Of a stretch of 64,000 nt of DNA, positions 33,455-44,100 are shown piece by piece. The notes under the pieces were generated by a model, which made no database searches, was not told where the DNA came from, and saw only the letters and a list, made by a program, of their open reading frames with translations. Position 1 is the first letter of the stretch; every line of letters begins with the position of its first letter. The stretch spans positions 41,176,238 through 41,240,237 of the forward strand of contig CM061226.1 of assembly GCA_030844895.1 (NCBI GenBank). Reading direction: 5' to 3'. This stretch comes from Ambrosia x helenae. Taxonomy: Eukaryota > Streptophyta > Magnoliopsida > Asterales > Asteraceae. Position numbers and translations under genes: made by a program.

Positions 33455-34531
33455 TCCTTAGCATGGTGCCCCAACTGATGGCACCGATGACAACGAGCCC
33501 TATCACAACTCCCAGAATGATGAAAACCACACTTGTTGCACTTAGGATGCTTCCCAACGTACCGACTCGTCTTCTGCCCACAAGAAGAACCAAATGACTC
33601 AAAATTCTTCGCCGGCTGAGCTGGCACCACACTCTTCCCCACACTATCCCACTTCCTGTTGTTCCCCTCAGCAACCTTCGCAGCAGCACCCTTGGGTGGC
33701 AAAACGCCTTCTGCCACCTTCAGGTTAGTCATCCGATGAGCTGATCGGACAACTTCAGCAATAGTGGGAAGATTCCCAGCAGCCACCAACCCAGCAATCT
33801 CGGGCACTAGTCCAGACACATAGTGCTTGATCCTCCGGTACTCGGGTGTGTGCAAATCAGGACACAACACCGCCAGCTCATTCCTCCTCACAGTATATTC
33901 CTCAATCTCAGACCCAACCATCTTGTAACTCCAGACCTCATGCTCTAACTTCTGTATCTCCTCTCTCGGACAGTACTCACCTCTCAACAGCTGCACAAAC
34001 TCCGCCCAAGGCATAGCAATAGCCTCCCCCAATCCCACGTTCTGTGTAGTAGCATTCCACCATGACAGTGCAGGCCCCTCAAATGTCGCAGTAGCATACT
34101 TCACCCGGTCCCCAGCAGGATAGTTACACATAACAAACACAGATTCCACCTTCTCCAGCCATCGGAGCAGTCCCACCGCTCCCTCAGTTCCAGCGAAGTT
34201 ATGAGGCTGACAGTCCCGAAACTTCTTATAAGAGCACTGAGGTGGGGGTGGATTGGCACCAACACCTGAAACACGGTACACGGGTAAAACACAAACGAAA
34301 GGACACGAAACCCAAAAATGAGGCAAGGTCGACAGAAAACAACTCACCACCCATGGCATTAATCCTAGCCTGGAAGTTAGCCATAGCCATGTTCACTTGC
34401 TGCTGGAGCAAGTTGTTCAGTTCAGCTTGGGTCATGTTGATGTTTCCACGACCACCGCCTCCGGCACGACCACCGCCGCCAGCACGGCCACCACCGCCAC
34501 CACGACGTCCACCACCGCGAGCACCAGACAT
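33322..34531 (-). pseudogene. gag: Chromovirus gag with a short predicted intron
   Basis: It starts at 34531 with MSGARGGGRRGGGGGR, a Gly/Arg-rich head, then a short helical stretch. After a predicted 82-bp intron it continues with the retrotransposon gag core (HNFAGTEGAVGLLRWLEKVE, ALSWWNAT, YCPREEIQKLE) and a CCHC knuckle CHRCHQLGHHAKDC. Downstream the frame turns to a Leu-run (TRLLRLLLLLLLREL) where the pol frame instead carries a second knuckle, so a frameshift lies near 33440. Removing the intron restores one frame across the head and core. Confidence 0.9.
34266..34347 (-). other. Predicted 82-bp intron inside chromovirus gag
   Basis: Minus strand: donor GGGTG/GTGAGTTG at 34347 and acceptor GTGTTTCAG/GTGTTGG ending at 34266. 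Its length is not a multiple of three, and reading through it breaks the gag frame, whereas splicing gives a continuous frame. Retention against splicing could control Gag output. Confidence 0.6.
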
Positions 34532-35036
34532 GATCTAACAAATCAAGAAATCAAGAGATTCAGAGTCACTTCCAGTGTCAACCACTAGAAATTTACAAGA
34601 GTTAACCTAGGGACAAATCCAGGACTATACATCCAAACTCGAAGTCCATCTGGATTTTCATGCATTCCAGTTTATTATTTCGTGTGCACCCGAAATGATA
34701 AACTGCTCTACATGGTCCTCCAGATGTACCCCTAATCCAGACCCCAGTCACTGAGTATCATCGCCTAGTAACGTGTGACGATAGGTGCAAGTGTAAGAAG
34801 GCATGTGTGTGCTAGAACAAGTCAACCCCTCCTTCTTCAATCCAGAAGAGGAAGACAAGAGTAGGTAAGAACCCAAATAAAATCGGATGATGTAACAGAG
34901 AAGCATGATGATGATGTAAGGACACCCCGACAACGTTAGTACGTATCCCACTAATAGACCCAAAGTATGTGACCGTCTAGTGTGTGTGACTCGGCTATAG
35001 ACCAGACTCTACATGCAGTCCTAGTTCACTATAACC

Positions 35037-35054
35037 ATTGGCTCTGATACCAAT
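35037..35054 (-). promoter_or_regulatory. Primer-binding site of the chromovirus (tRNA-Met)
   Basis: Minus strand TGGTATCAGAGCCAATGG, two bases after the 5' LTR. The first 13 bases match the complement of initiator tRNA-Met; then one extra A breaks the match. Confidence 0.85.
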
Positions 35055-35056
35055 CT

Positions 35057-37631
35057 GTCACACCCTCAAATTACCACTTGCGGGGTTTTACCGCGAGGCG
35101 CATGACAAACCAGGATCCAAGTCAACGATCACAATAAACAACTCTATATGAAAGCGTAATTAGACATAACCATTAATTTAATAAGCGGAAGCGTTTAAGT
35201 AGCATTCAATCAACTATGCTGTCAACACAAAAGTTGTTCAAAATACTTTTATTACAAAACGTGCAACTATGCCTAGACGCCAATGCAGACCCGTGCGCCT
35301 AGTTCCGTTCATTGCTACCTTAGCGACCTGAGAAAAACATGCCAAAAAGATGTCAACATATAATGCTGGTGAGTTCACAGGTTTGTTCAAAATGTTACCA
35401 AAGTGTTACCATGTCCATACTATATCAATGTTACCAAGTACGCTAGCTAGGCATATGTTTTATTACTACTACGATTGGAAACCATTACTAGACACGCTTA
35501 GCAATGTTCAGCATGTTTAAGCAGCCCGTATGTTCAGCACGATAATGTTCCTGTTCGAGACAATATGCACCCGCCCGGCCCTCCAAGCCGACGAGTGGGG
35601 CAGGTCACGCCCAATAGATCTATCCACATTTCCCCCGTTGTGCATCCCCGCACATTCATGGTTTCCCCCGGGACTTTCGAAAAGATCGTATAGCAATATA
35701 AAGTTTAAACCATAGTATGACATATGTTACCAAAACAGTTTAGCGCATGTTTTCTCCCCAAAAGTTAAAGCAGTAAAAGTGGGGCCGTGAACTCACCTTA
35801 GATAGCGTTCTTCAATTTCAAGTAAAGATGTTTAGCCCTTGAAAATCCCTCTACCGGAGATCTATCAAAATGTTCACATAAGTGTTCCGACTAATAACCA
35901 TAAGGTTATCTAGTCCCCGATTGTCCAGATCGTAACCAAGTATGTTTTAAAACGTGTTTAAATGTTTAACCGACACACTAGACCGACCCGACATCCCGTT
36001 GGTGACCCATTTCCCTAACTAATAAAGTACACATAGATTACACACAAGGTTCAAGCATAAAACACTTAGTTTGTATCAAAAATCTCATTTCTGCACCAGA
36101 ACGGTCGAACCAGTCAGTTTTAAGTCTCCTTCGCACCTTTTCAGTCTCCTTCGCCCGTTTTACATCTCGTTCGACCGTTTGGTGTCTCCTTCGCCCGTTT
36201 TACCTCGTTCGCCCAACAAAAACCCAGGTTCGACCCTGGTTTTCCTCCTTCGCACCTTCGATCGGTCGAATGAGGCCAGGTTCGCCCCTGTTGTGCAATT
36301 TTTCCTAAAAACGCTTCAAACACATTCAAAACGACTCGAAACATCATCAAACACAGCAGTCAAGCATAGATAACTTATTCCTAAAAAACCCCACCGATTT
36401 CCCCCGATAATACGTCTGTTTCAGCCCTTTCCCAAAATGGTAAAAATTATGGAAACATCACTTTCATGCATGAATTATTTACCCAATTTGGAAACTTTTG
36501 AAATCGATTCATGCTTAGCTTAAAATACTCAGTTTGTCGATTATCCGATCTTTCTTATCCATTCTATTGATCATAAATATTCATACATCAAGTTTTAATC
36601 CAATAAAACCCCCAAATATCATCATATCCAATCCTAACCCTAAACAACAATATTCCAACATTAATAACAATCCTATATCATGTTTCTATCATAGATATAG
36701 CAGCAATTCATTGAACAACACATAACACCACATAATATACAATTTACATATGTTATTCATCATGAAAACCTATGTTAAATGATCATGTTTTGATTTAGAA
36801 AGATGTTTAAAAGGTTTTAATCATAAAAACACCCTTAGAACAGATCCGGACAATTAGGGTTAGATGAAAACGAATTAAAATGCTTTTAAAAGTTTTAGGA
36901 TTATGAACACACCTTGGATTCTTGTTTAGATGTTGTAGATAGGTTAGATTATGAAAAAGAAGAGCAAAAACTCCTTCCTTAGTGTTTTAGATCGTTTGAG
37001 AGCGTTTTGGGACGGTTAGGGTTTGTGAAATGATGAAAAATGACAAAGGTTGGTATTTATACTAATCCTCCTTCGCCCCAATTCATTGGTCGAAGGTGGT
37101 CTCATTCGACCCTTTCACAGGGTCGAATGAGCCCTGTTTGGTAGAAGGGAATTCCTCAAATTCTACTTCCCTGGTTCGCCCACTTACAAGGGTCGAACCA
37201 GACACTTACTTCTCCTTCGACCACTCGAAGTGGTCGAACCAAGACCCCTTTTTAACTAGTTTTCCAGTTTGTCGTGTTTAACGCATTCTAACACATCTTA
37301 ACACATAAGCATGCATCCTTAGTCTATATTTAACACATTTAAGTACAGATAATCATTTACACATCATTTAAACACATCTATGTATATAATCCACCACACG
37401 ACCCATAATCTACACATATACTTAATTAGTTCATGTAATGTCACCAACAACGGAACCCTGTACTAGTGTATTACCAAAACGACTCCCAATGATCCTCCAG
37501 ATCATTGTACCCTGGACAATCCTAACTTGACCCGACTCAACTAACCTAGTTAAGTTTGTTTATAAATGTTTCTCGCTAAGGTAGACTTAGATGTTACTAA
37601 TATGTTTAAGCCGAACATGCCGGGTGTCACA
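35057..37631 (-). repeat. 5' LTR of the chromovirus (2,575 bp)
   Basis: Near-identical to 21599-24178. The TATA box is at 37054-37061 on the minus strand, and word clusters at about 36096-36288 and 37066-37240. Several LTR-LTR differences fall inside the words (for example GGTCGAAGGAGG against GGTCGAAGGTGG). The leader from here to the gag start at 34531 includes a Gly-rich 5' coding end and no other gene. Confidence 0.95.
35328..35796 (-). other. Predicted leader intron in the chromovirus 5' LTR
   Basis: Minus strand: donor TAAG/GTGAGTTCACGG at 35796 and acceptor TGTTTTTCTCAG/GTCGC ending at 35328, 469 bp. It lies downstream of the TATA box and both word arrays and upstream of the primer-binding site. 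Confidence 0.55.
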
Positions 37632-37636
37632 TGATC

Positions 37637-38742
37637 TTAACAAAAACCGTTGTCCTGGATGGACAATGATTTTGCTACAAAGAAAAATTAAATAGAACAG
37701 GAAGTATAATTAAACGATCAACATAAAGTAAATACAAAAAAAAAAAGAACAACAAATAGCATATAACTATTCAAACCAAATCATGGATGATATTTTATAA
37801 CTTTCATTTAGTTTAACCATGTAACAACTTTCAGTTTGTTTACACCTAGTTGTACTATTCATTTTGTGAGCCACACACTTAATTATATCAGGTTATTTTT
37901 ACTAGAACCAAACAATTAGGTCTTTAACCTAATAGAACCTGAAATATATAATACCTACCCAAACAAATAGCAATTTCATATCACAACATAAAAAAGTGAC
38001 ATGAATAAATAATGCGAAAATACATGATTCTATACAAGCAGACATAAAAGTTCATCAACGAGAAAGTGGTGGTATCAACAAAAGCATTTTAGAATAAATT
38101 ACAATGTTTATTGTGAAATAAACTAGTCAAACAAAAATATCAATGAGGTTAGAAAACAATCAATGAGTGACTGAATAAATGTTTATTGTAAGTAGCTATA
38201 GTCAAACTGTAATAGTATAAAAACCAATCAAATTATGACTGTGAAGTATTAAAGAAACAAAACATAACAAGTGATATCAATGAACTGAACAAATGTTTTA
38301 AGTCAAAAACTGGTTAATAGAAAATAATCAAATAACATAGCAAGTGAATAAAAGACCAGGAACGAATAGCAAACACTAAATGAGTGATTAAATCGATGAA
38401 AACTTACAACAGCTAGCAAATAGATTCATAATGAAATAGTAGCACGAAGATGTACGTTTCATGAAATAGAAAACGAGTCACCATTGATATTCAGAGCAGC
38501 GAGCGACTAGAGACGGACGAGGTTTGGGAGTCGTGTTGCTCCTCTGAGGTGGCAACAAACTGAAACAGAGAGGGTGATAAACATTACATAGATATTATTG
38601 ATGTAAGCAAACAATATTATTGAACCAAGTTATAGAATGTTAAAAGTAGTGAATCAAACAACACAAATCATGAAGAAACAACAAACACATTGTTGGTCCT
38701 AGAAGTATCAGCCTATCTTTTAAGCAAATGGAAATGTGATTT
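37637..38742. other. AT-rich DNA between two retrotransposons, no gene
   Basis: Before the chromovirus arrived, 37637 was joined to 21598. The joined strip has a minus-strand open stretch of about 40 codons, but I recognise nothing in it. Bases 38490-38575 are richer in GC and could be a leader fragment. The rest is AT-rich. Confidence 0.45.
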
Positions 38743-39525
38743 TGTTAGGATCTGAATTTGATTATTATGCAAGTTATGAATGGTACAGTTGATGAATGAA
38801 GATATAAATGGATGTTCGGTCTACTGACCTGGAGAAGAATAGATGATTGGAAAGCCAAAACATACTACTCAATTGATCCTTAGCAATAACAGCATTTACA
38901 AGTTACTTCTCCCAAAAGACTGTTGACCTTAACATCTGCTGCACCCTAACAACTGCTGTGACAACTGCTGCTACAAAGGTCTGATGGATAACAACTGCTA
39001 GGGAACAACTGCTGACCAAAGGTCTGATGAAGAACAACTGCTGACCAAAGTACTAAAGACTAAAGGTCTGTTGGAGCCAACAACACTTAGGCTCCAACAG
39101 ATGATTCAAGACCATCAAAGTTTTCCTATCAGCTGTTTACCTTTCAGAGTTTTCTTATGTAACAGTAGTTTGTAATCAACAGATGTTTTATGTTTGTTAT
39201 TCTGTTAGAGGTCACTGTCTTAGGTGACGTCAGCCTAGGTCATCAGAGGTTTAGATTTGTCTATAAATAGAACAGTGCTTGTACTGTTCTATTTGCCACT
39301 CAAAAATTCTCTTTGACAAAGAATCACTGAGTGATCACGCTGAGGGGGAGTACTTGTATAATTGATTGTAATCATTTTAGTTTATGAAAGCATTCGATTG
39401 AAAAACATTTATTCTCTTGTTTTGATTAATAGTTTATCATTCTGCTGCACTTTCCTTTTATAATTCATTTCATTCATTGTTCTTATTACTTAAACAATAA
39501 GAAAAATCAAACTCAGATCCTAACA
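38743..39525 (+). repeat. 5' LTR of Copia element 1 (783 bp)
   Basis: It begins TGTTAGGATCTGA and ends TCAGATCCTAACA, a 13-bp perfect inverted terminal repeat. The TATA box TATAAATA is at 39262-39269. Confidence 0.93.
38931..39074 (+). repeat. Word array of Copia element 1 (ACAACTGCTG, AAAGGTCTGATG)
   Basis: ACAACTGCTG or a one-base variant occurs five to six times and AAAGGTCTGATG three times in 140 bp, ending about 190 bases before the TATA box. Confidence 0.75.
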
Positions 39526-39527
39526 AT

Positions 39528-39539
39528 TGGTATCAGAGC
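39528..39539 (+). promoter_or_regulatory. Primer-binding site of Copia element 1
   Basis: TGGTATCAGAGC, two bases after the LTR end, matches the complement of tRNA-Met over 12 bases. Confidence 0.85.
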
Positions 39540-39694
39540 TTGGTCAATTAAATTCGATCTAACCAATCAATTTAATATAAACAGATCAACTCACAATTAT
39601 TGATATCGTTTGTTTGTCGGATTGAAAACAAACTAATAGTTTATTTTCGTTTCAACCGTTTTTAAACAGACTTTGTTTTTGAAACAATCAGAGA

Positions 39695-42600
39695 ATGGCT
39701 TCAATCAATCACGATCCACACAACACTGGCACGAACAACAAGCCACCGATGCTTGTCAGATCTGAATACAATATCTGGCAACGTCGGATGAGCCATGTTC
39801 TAGATCAACAGAACACTGGGTGTTGGAAGTCGATTATCTTCGGACCACATGTTCCGATGGTGCCGAGTACTGAAGATCCCAAGGTTCAAGAGCCTAAGAA
39901 ACTTGAAAACTACTCCGACCAGGATTTTCAAAAATTTTGTTAGATGCCAAGGCCTTCAGTATTGTGGCCATGGCTCTACCCAATGATATATATGCTAGGC
40001 TGTTACACTGTAACAGTGCAAAGGAGTTGTGGGATGCACTGAAATAACAATTTGGTGGGACTGAAGAGGTTATTAAAAACAACCGTGAAATACTTAACCA
40101 ACAATATGAAACATTCAGTCGTGTAAAGGGAGAGTCATTAACTCAACAATTTGAGAGGTTTAACTGTCTCATTAGTGAACTAAAACTGGTTGGTCTAACT
40201 TACCCATATTCAACTTTGAACCATAGGTTTTTAAGATCACTACCAAATAAATGGGACACTATTGCTATAGTTATGAGAAACTCAATTGGATTTAAGGACC
40301 TATCACTGACCTAGCTTCATGGTAAGCTCTTGACCTATGAGAGAGAGCTTAACCAGAAAAAGAAGCTCCAGGACTCTGGAAAAGTGTCTGATGATTATGT
40401 TTTTGGTAATACATCACTTTTGGGTCATGATGAGGTGCCTGGTAATAATAAGAACCAGAGTTATGATCATTTCATTGACATAACTTCAGGTTTTAACTCA
40501 GGTTTTAACTCTGATTCTTATTCACCAAACTATGCTTTTATAGCAAGTGGTGGTGATATCCAGGCATCTGATAACATATCATTTGAGTATGATGACTTAA
40601 AGTACTTTGACCCTGATGATTTGGAAGAAATGGACATTATGCACCAATTAGCTCTGCTCAGTGTAAGAACTAACAATTTTTACAAGAAAACTGGCAGAAG
40701 GTTTCCAGGGTTGACTGGCAAGTCAAAAGTGGGGTTGGATAAATCAAAGATCAAGTGTTATAAATGTCATAGACTTGGTCATTTTGCTAGGGAATGTAGG
40801 AGTCAACATGGTACACCTATGATTATCTATACAAATCAAAGGCCACAGACCAACACTTATCAAGTTTCCCATAATACCCTTGGACCAAATGTGCAAAACA
40901 CTGCTCATTTTGCACAGTCCTCAAACACTGTTCCTGTCCAGTTTGTCTAAACCACTGTTCCTCAGATCCACTATGTGCAAACACCTGTTGCTTAGGCACA
41001 AGTGCCAATGACTGCTGTTCCACCCTCTGCTCCTGCAGAGACCAGTTAACAGAATTTCTTCACACAAGGCTTTGTTGATTGGATCAGTCTACCAGATGAG
41101 CTATCAGATGAGAATATTGCTCTTGTAGCCAAAGCTGTAAAATGAAGCAGAAATTTTTTGTTTCATGGCTATGATTGAAGAGGTTGAATATGAGGATGTG
41201 GTAACTGAATCTGATGTTGTGACTGATGATATTGTTGATGAAATAATTGCAGATACAAAATCTGAAGAAGAGGTTGTGAATCTCTTAGATCCCTGGGGTG
41301 CATCTGATGATTGTGAGTGCAAGTGTGATTGTGCATTAATGGCTGCTGCTAAGGTATCTCCTCAAATCCTAAAAGATTTGTGTTCAGACAAATGTGTAAT
41401 AGCATTTGCTAACATTAAAGAGGTGAATGAAAACCTTAGGAAGAAAGTTTTAGATGATGAAGTTCAATTCGAAAAACTTTCTAAAGAGTTAAAATCAAAA
41501 TTGACTGAAAAAGAATATGAAATAAGCAGCTTAAAACATGAGGCAACTATAGCCAAAGACCAACTCCAAACTATGATAACTAAATATCATAGTTGTAAAA
41601 AGGAGCTTGAGGCCACCCAAGTTGAATGTGAAAAATGGGTGGAATCATGCAAAGGTTTTGAGATGCTCCTCAACAAACAAACCAAAAGTCATGTGAAGTT
41701 TGGTTTTGGTTTTGAAACCACTGCTCCAGCTTTTGAAAACACTGACAAAAGGGATCAAAAGTTAGTTGAGATAGTACCAACTAATTTGAAAGGCCAAGAG
41801 ATTAAAATCACTGAACCTAATGGCAAGAAAATTGTTCTTGAAAAACCAGAAGGTTCCTCATCATTCACTGAACTTGAAAAATATGAATTTAAACCTACTT
41901 GGTCTGATTAGTGTGGTACTCTTGAAAACTTCAAACCAGTTGACTTCAAAACCCCTAATGGTAAGAAAGCACCATAGGCAAAGGTCATTCCCTTGATAGA
42001 CCTTCCAGCAGATGATCAAACATCTGTTGAAAAGAAGGCTGAAAAAGGGAAAAAGAAAGAAAAGTCTGTCCACTTGTTTTGTGATTTTTGTGAAAAGAAG
42101 AATCATATTACTAAAAACTGTTTTCTTCTAAAAGCATATGATATCAACAAAGGAACAAGTGTGTGTGATTCTAAGACCACATGCTCAATATGTGGTAAGA
42201 AGAATCATAAAACCAAAGAGTGCCTGTATCTCAAAAATTTTGATGTCAAAATACAAGAGTACAAGGCTAAAACTCTTGCAAGTCAAGTGGTGAGTACTTC
42301 AAAAGGAAAACCCAAACAGACTTTTGCTCCAGTTCAAACATTTGTTACCAAAAGTTTGGAAATATCTGTTTCCAGGGATGTTCAAGTAACAGATGCTCCA
42401 CCCACCAACAAGTACCCAAGAGGATATGGACAACCACCTTGTCATAATCTGTCACATGTTTATGAAGAACCCAAGAGGCCTTCTAAACCAAGAGTGAACA
42501 GAAATCCCTATGGTTACTATCATCTGTCAGGAAGTGATGAAACATCTGTTGCACCAAGTGTTGATATCCAAGCACTGGCAAATGGTCAGCAACAGTTGTT

Positions 42601-42712
42601 GAACTTGATTCAAAAAGTAGTTCAAACCACTGATCACCTTCCTAAGCTTGAGGCTGAAAAGTCTGTGGACCCATCCAAAGCCAACTTGGCTTTGGACACT
42701 CACCAAAAATGA
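39695..42712 (+). pseudogene. gag: Gag of Copia element 1, broken
   Basis: Starts MASINHDPHNTGTNNKPPML and continues with the Copia gag core (YNIWQRRMSHVL; later TYPYSTLNHRFL, LPNKWDTIAI in another frame). A one-base loss in the A/T run near 39931-39937 shifts the frame, and stops follow at about 40045 and 40312. A CCHC knuckle CYKCHRLGHFAREC lies near 40755. A coiled-coil, Lys/Glu-rich stretch covers 41390-41700. Two more knuckles follow (CDFCEKKNHITKNC, CSICGKKNHKTKEC) near 42080-42220. A long gag with several knuckles and a coiled coil is usual for Sirevirus-type elements. Confidence 0.88.
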
Positions 42713-42724
42713 TCCATTACTGAT

Positions 42725-42967
42725 GTGCAGGGAGCTTCTGCTTGCTTAGATAGCCTTTGGTATGTAGATAGTGGAGGCTCCGGGCACATGGTAGGATGTA
42801 GAGCCCTTCTTCTGGACTTCTTAGCTCATGGAGGGGGTGATATATCCTTTGGTAATGACTCAAAAGGTAAGGTGTTGGGTTTAGGGACTGTTCAGGCTAG
42901 GAAACTCAAGTTTGAAAATGTCAATTGTAGATGCATTTGTGCGACTAATGCTTTGGATTACTATTAA
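42725..42967 (+). pseudogene. pol: Protease start of Copia element 1, truncated
   Basis: Begins MQGASACLDSLWYVDSGGSG; DSGGSGHM is the aspartic protease active site, with Gly in place of the usual Ala. The frame ends in NALDYY and TAA just before the LTR of element 2 at 42972. Confidence 0.85.
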
Positions 42968-42971
42968 CATA

Positions 42972-43459
42972 TGTTAGTGTGTTTTGTCAAATGGGCGAAG
43001 GAAGATCATTTGGGCGAATGAAGATTTATAAAGGTGCGAAGGAGAGCAAAAGGTGCGAAGGAGAGATAGGAGGTCGAAGGTAGAATAGATGTTAATGTAT
43101 AGCTTGGTTCGACCATGATGAATGGGCGAACCTGCACATTCGACCGATCAATGTGGGCGAATGTGCAGGCCTATAAATAGGTTAAGCTCATTTTGAATGT
43201 AAGTTTTGGTCATTTTTGTTTCCCTCCTGTTTGAGTCTTTCCCTAGGGTTTTGTGTAAACTTAATTCGCGTCTTATATTGATTGTAAAGCTTATTTTAAC
43301 GTGTAATTGAGTGTTTTTATGAATGAAATGAAGCTTTAAAGATGATTTCTGTGTTTTGTTAGTATTGTTATCATTTTGTGATTGATTAAGGGATTCCGCA
43401 CCTGAATCAAACTTGTTTGATCACTATCTTTGTAGATTTGACGATCCTACGCGCATACA
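42972..43459 (+). repeat. 5' LTR of Copia element 2 (488 bp)
   Basis: Starts TGTTAGTGTG and ends GCGCATACA. The primer-binding site TGGTATCAGAGCC is at 43463-43475. The TATA box TATAAATA is at 43172-43179. Confidence 0.9.
43001..43166 (+). repeat. LTR word array of Copia element 2 (GGGCGAAGG, GGTCGAAGG)
   Basis: GGGCGAAGGA, GGTGCGAAGGAG (twice), GGTCGAAGG, GGTTCGACC, GGGCGAACC and GGGCGAATG occur about nine times and stop six bases before the TATA box. The word is the one used by the unrelated chromovirus LTR. Confidence 0.8.
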
Positions 43460-43462
43460 AAG

Positions 43463-43475
43463 TGGTATCAGAGCC
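43463..43475 (+). promoter_or_regulatory. Primer-binding site of Copia element 2
   Basis: TGGTATCAGAGCC, three bases after the LTR end, complementary to tRNA-Met. Confidence 0.88.
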
Positions 43476-43750
43476 ATTATGGATCAAACAACCACAAATT
43501 GATAATTTTACTGCTGATTTGGACCCTATTTTGATCAAAATCTTTCTGTTTTCATTGATAAAACTGAATTGATGATAATTTGATTGATTAGAGCTTGTTT
43601 TCATGGATAAAATGCATAATTCTCTTTGATAACTTGTTCCAAATCAAATCCGAAGCAAAACCTGATTAGAATCATCAAATTCTTTCAACTTTTGAAAAGT
43701 TTGATCAAAATTAACTGATTTTCAAAGAATAATCGTTTTTGAAAGTACAT

Positions 43751-44049
43751 GGTCGAACCTAGGGAGAATGGGCGAACGTGTGTGTTAATTTGGTCGAACC
43801 AAAGGATTTTTGGTCGAAGGTGGTGTTTTAACTGGTCGAACCTAGAGTTTGTTAGTGTATTGTTGTTCATTCGACCATATTTGTCTCATTCGACCATTCG
43901 GACGGTCGAAGGTGAAATCAAACGGTCGAAAGAGAGTTTAAACGGTCGAAAGTGATTTGTGTTTGTCATACTTCTCATTGGTATCTTTGTAAACGGTCGA
44001 AGGAGAACAATTTGACTCATTCGACCACTCGCTACATACGAAGGAGGAA
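43751..44049 (+). repeat. Leader word array of Copia element 2
   Basis: GGTCGAACC, GGGCGAACG, CATTCGACC, ACGGTCGAAGGAG and close forms occur about thirteen times in the untranslated leader between the primer site and the gag start at 44101. Confidence 0.8.
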
Positions 44050-44100
44050 TCAGTTTTAAACTTTTCTAATCTTTTCGTGTTTAATCATTTTCAGATCAAG

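Larger units (their letters stand above)
21599..37631 (-). mobile_element. Ty3/Gypsy chromovirus with a nested gag-only element
   Basis: This is a full-length element on the minus strand. LTRs lie at 35057-37631 (5') and 21599-24178 (3'), with a perfect TGATC target duplication at 21594-21598 and 37632-37636. Between them, in order, are the iMet-type primer site, gag, protease, reverse transcriptase, RNase H, integrase and a chromodomain-like tail. The order RT before integrase marks it as Ty3/Gypsy. Without the nested insertion it is about 10.5 kb. I counted about 40 differences between the LTRs by eye (roughly 1.7%). Frameshifts and stops make it inactive. Confidence 0.96.
38743..42971 (+). 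mobile_element. Ty1/Copia element 1 (Sirevirus-like), 5' part only
   Basis: 5' LTR, primer site, gag with three zinc knuckles and the start of protease are present in order. At 42971 it is cut by Copia element 2. Its remaining pol and 3' LTR should lie beyond the window. The protease surroundings resemble those of element 2, which places both in one lineage. Confidence 0.92.

Noticed and set aside
43001..44049. CRISPR-like or tandem repeat array
   Set aside because: The word is only about 10 bp, variable, occurs in both orientations and has irregular spacers; the host is a plant.
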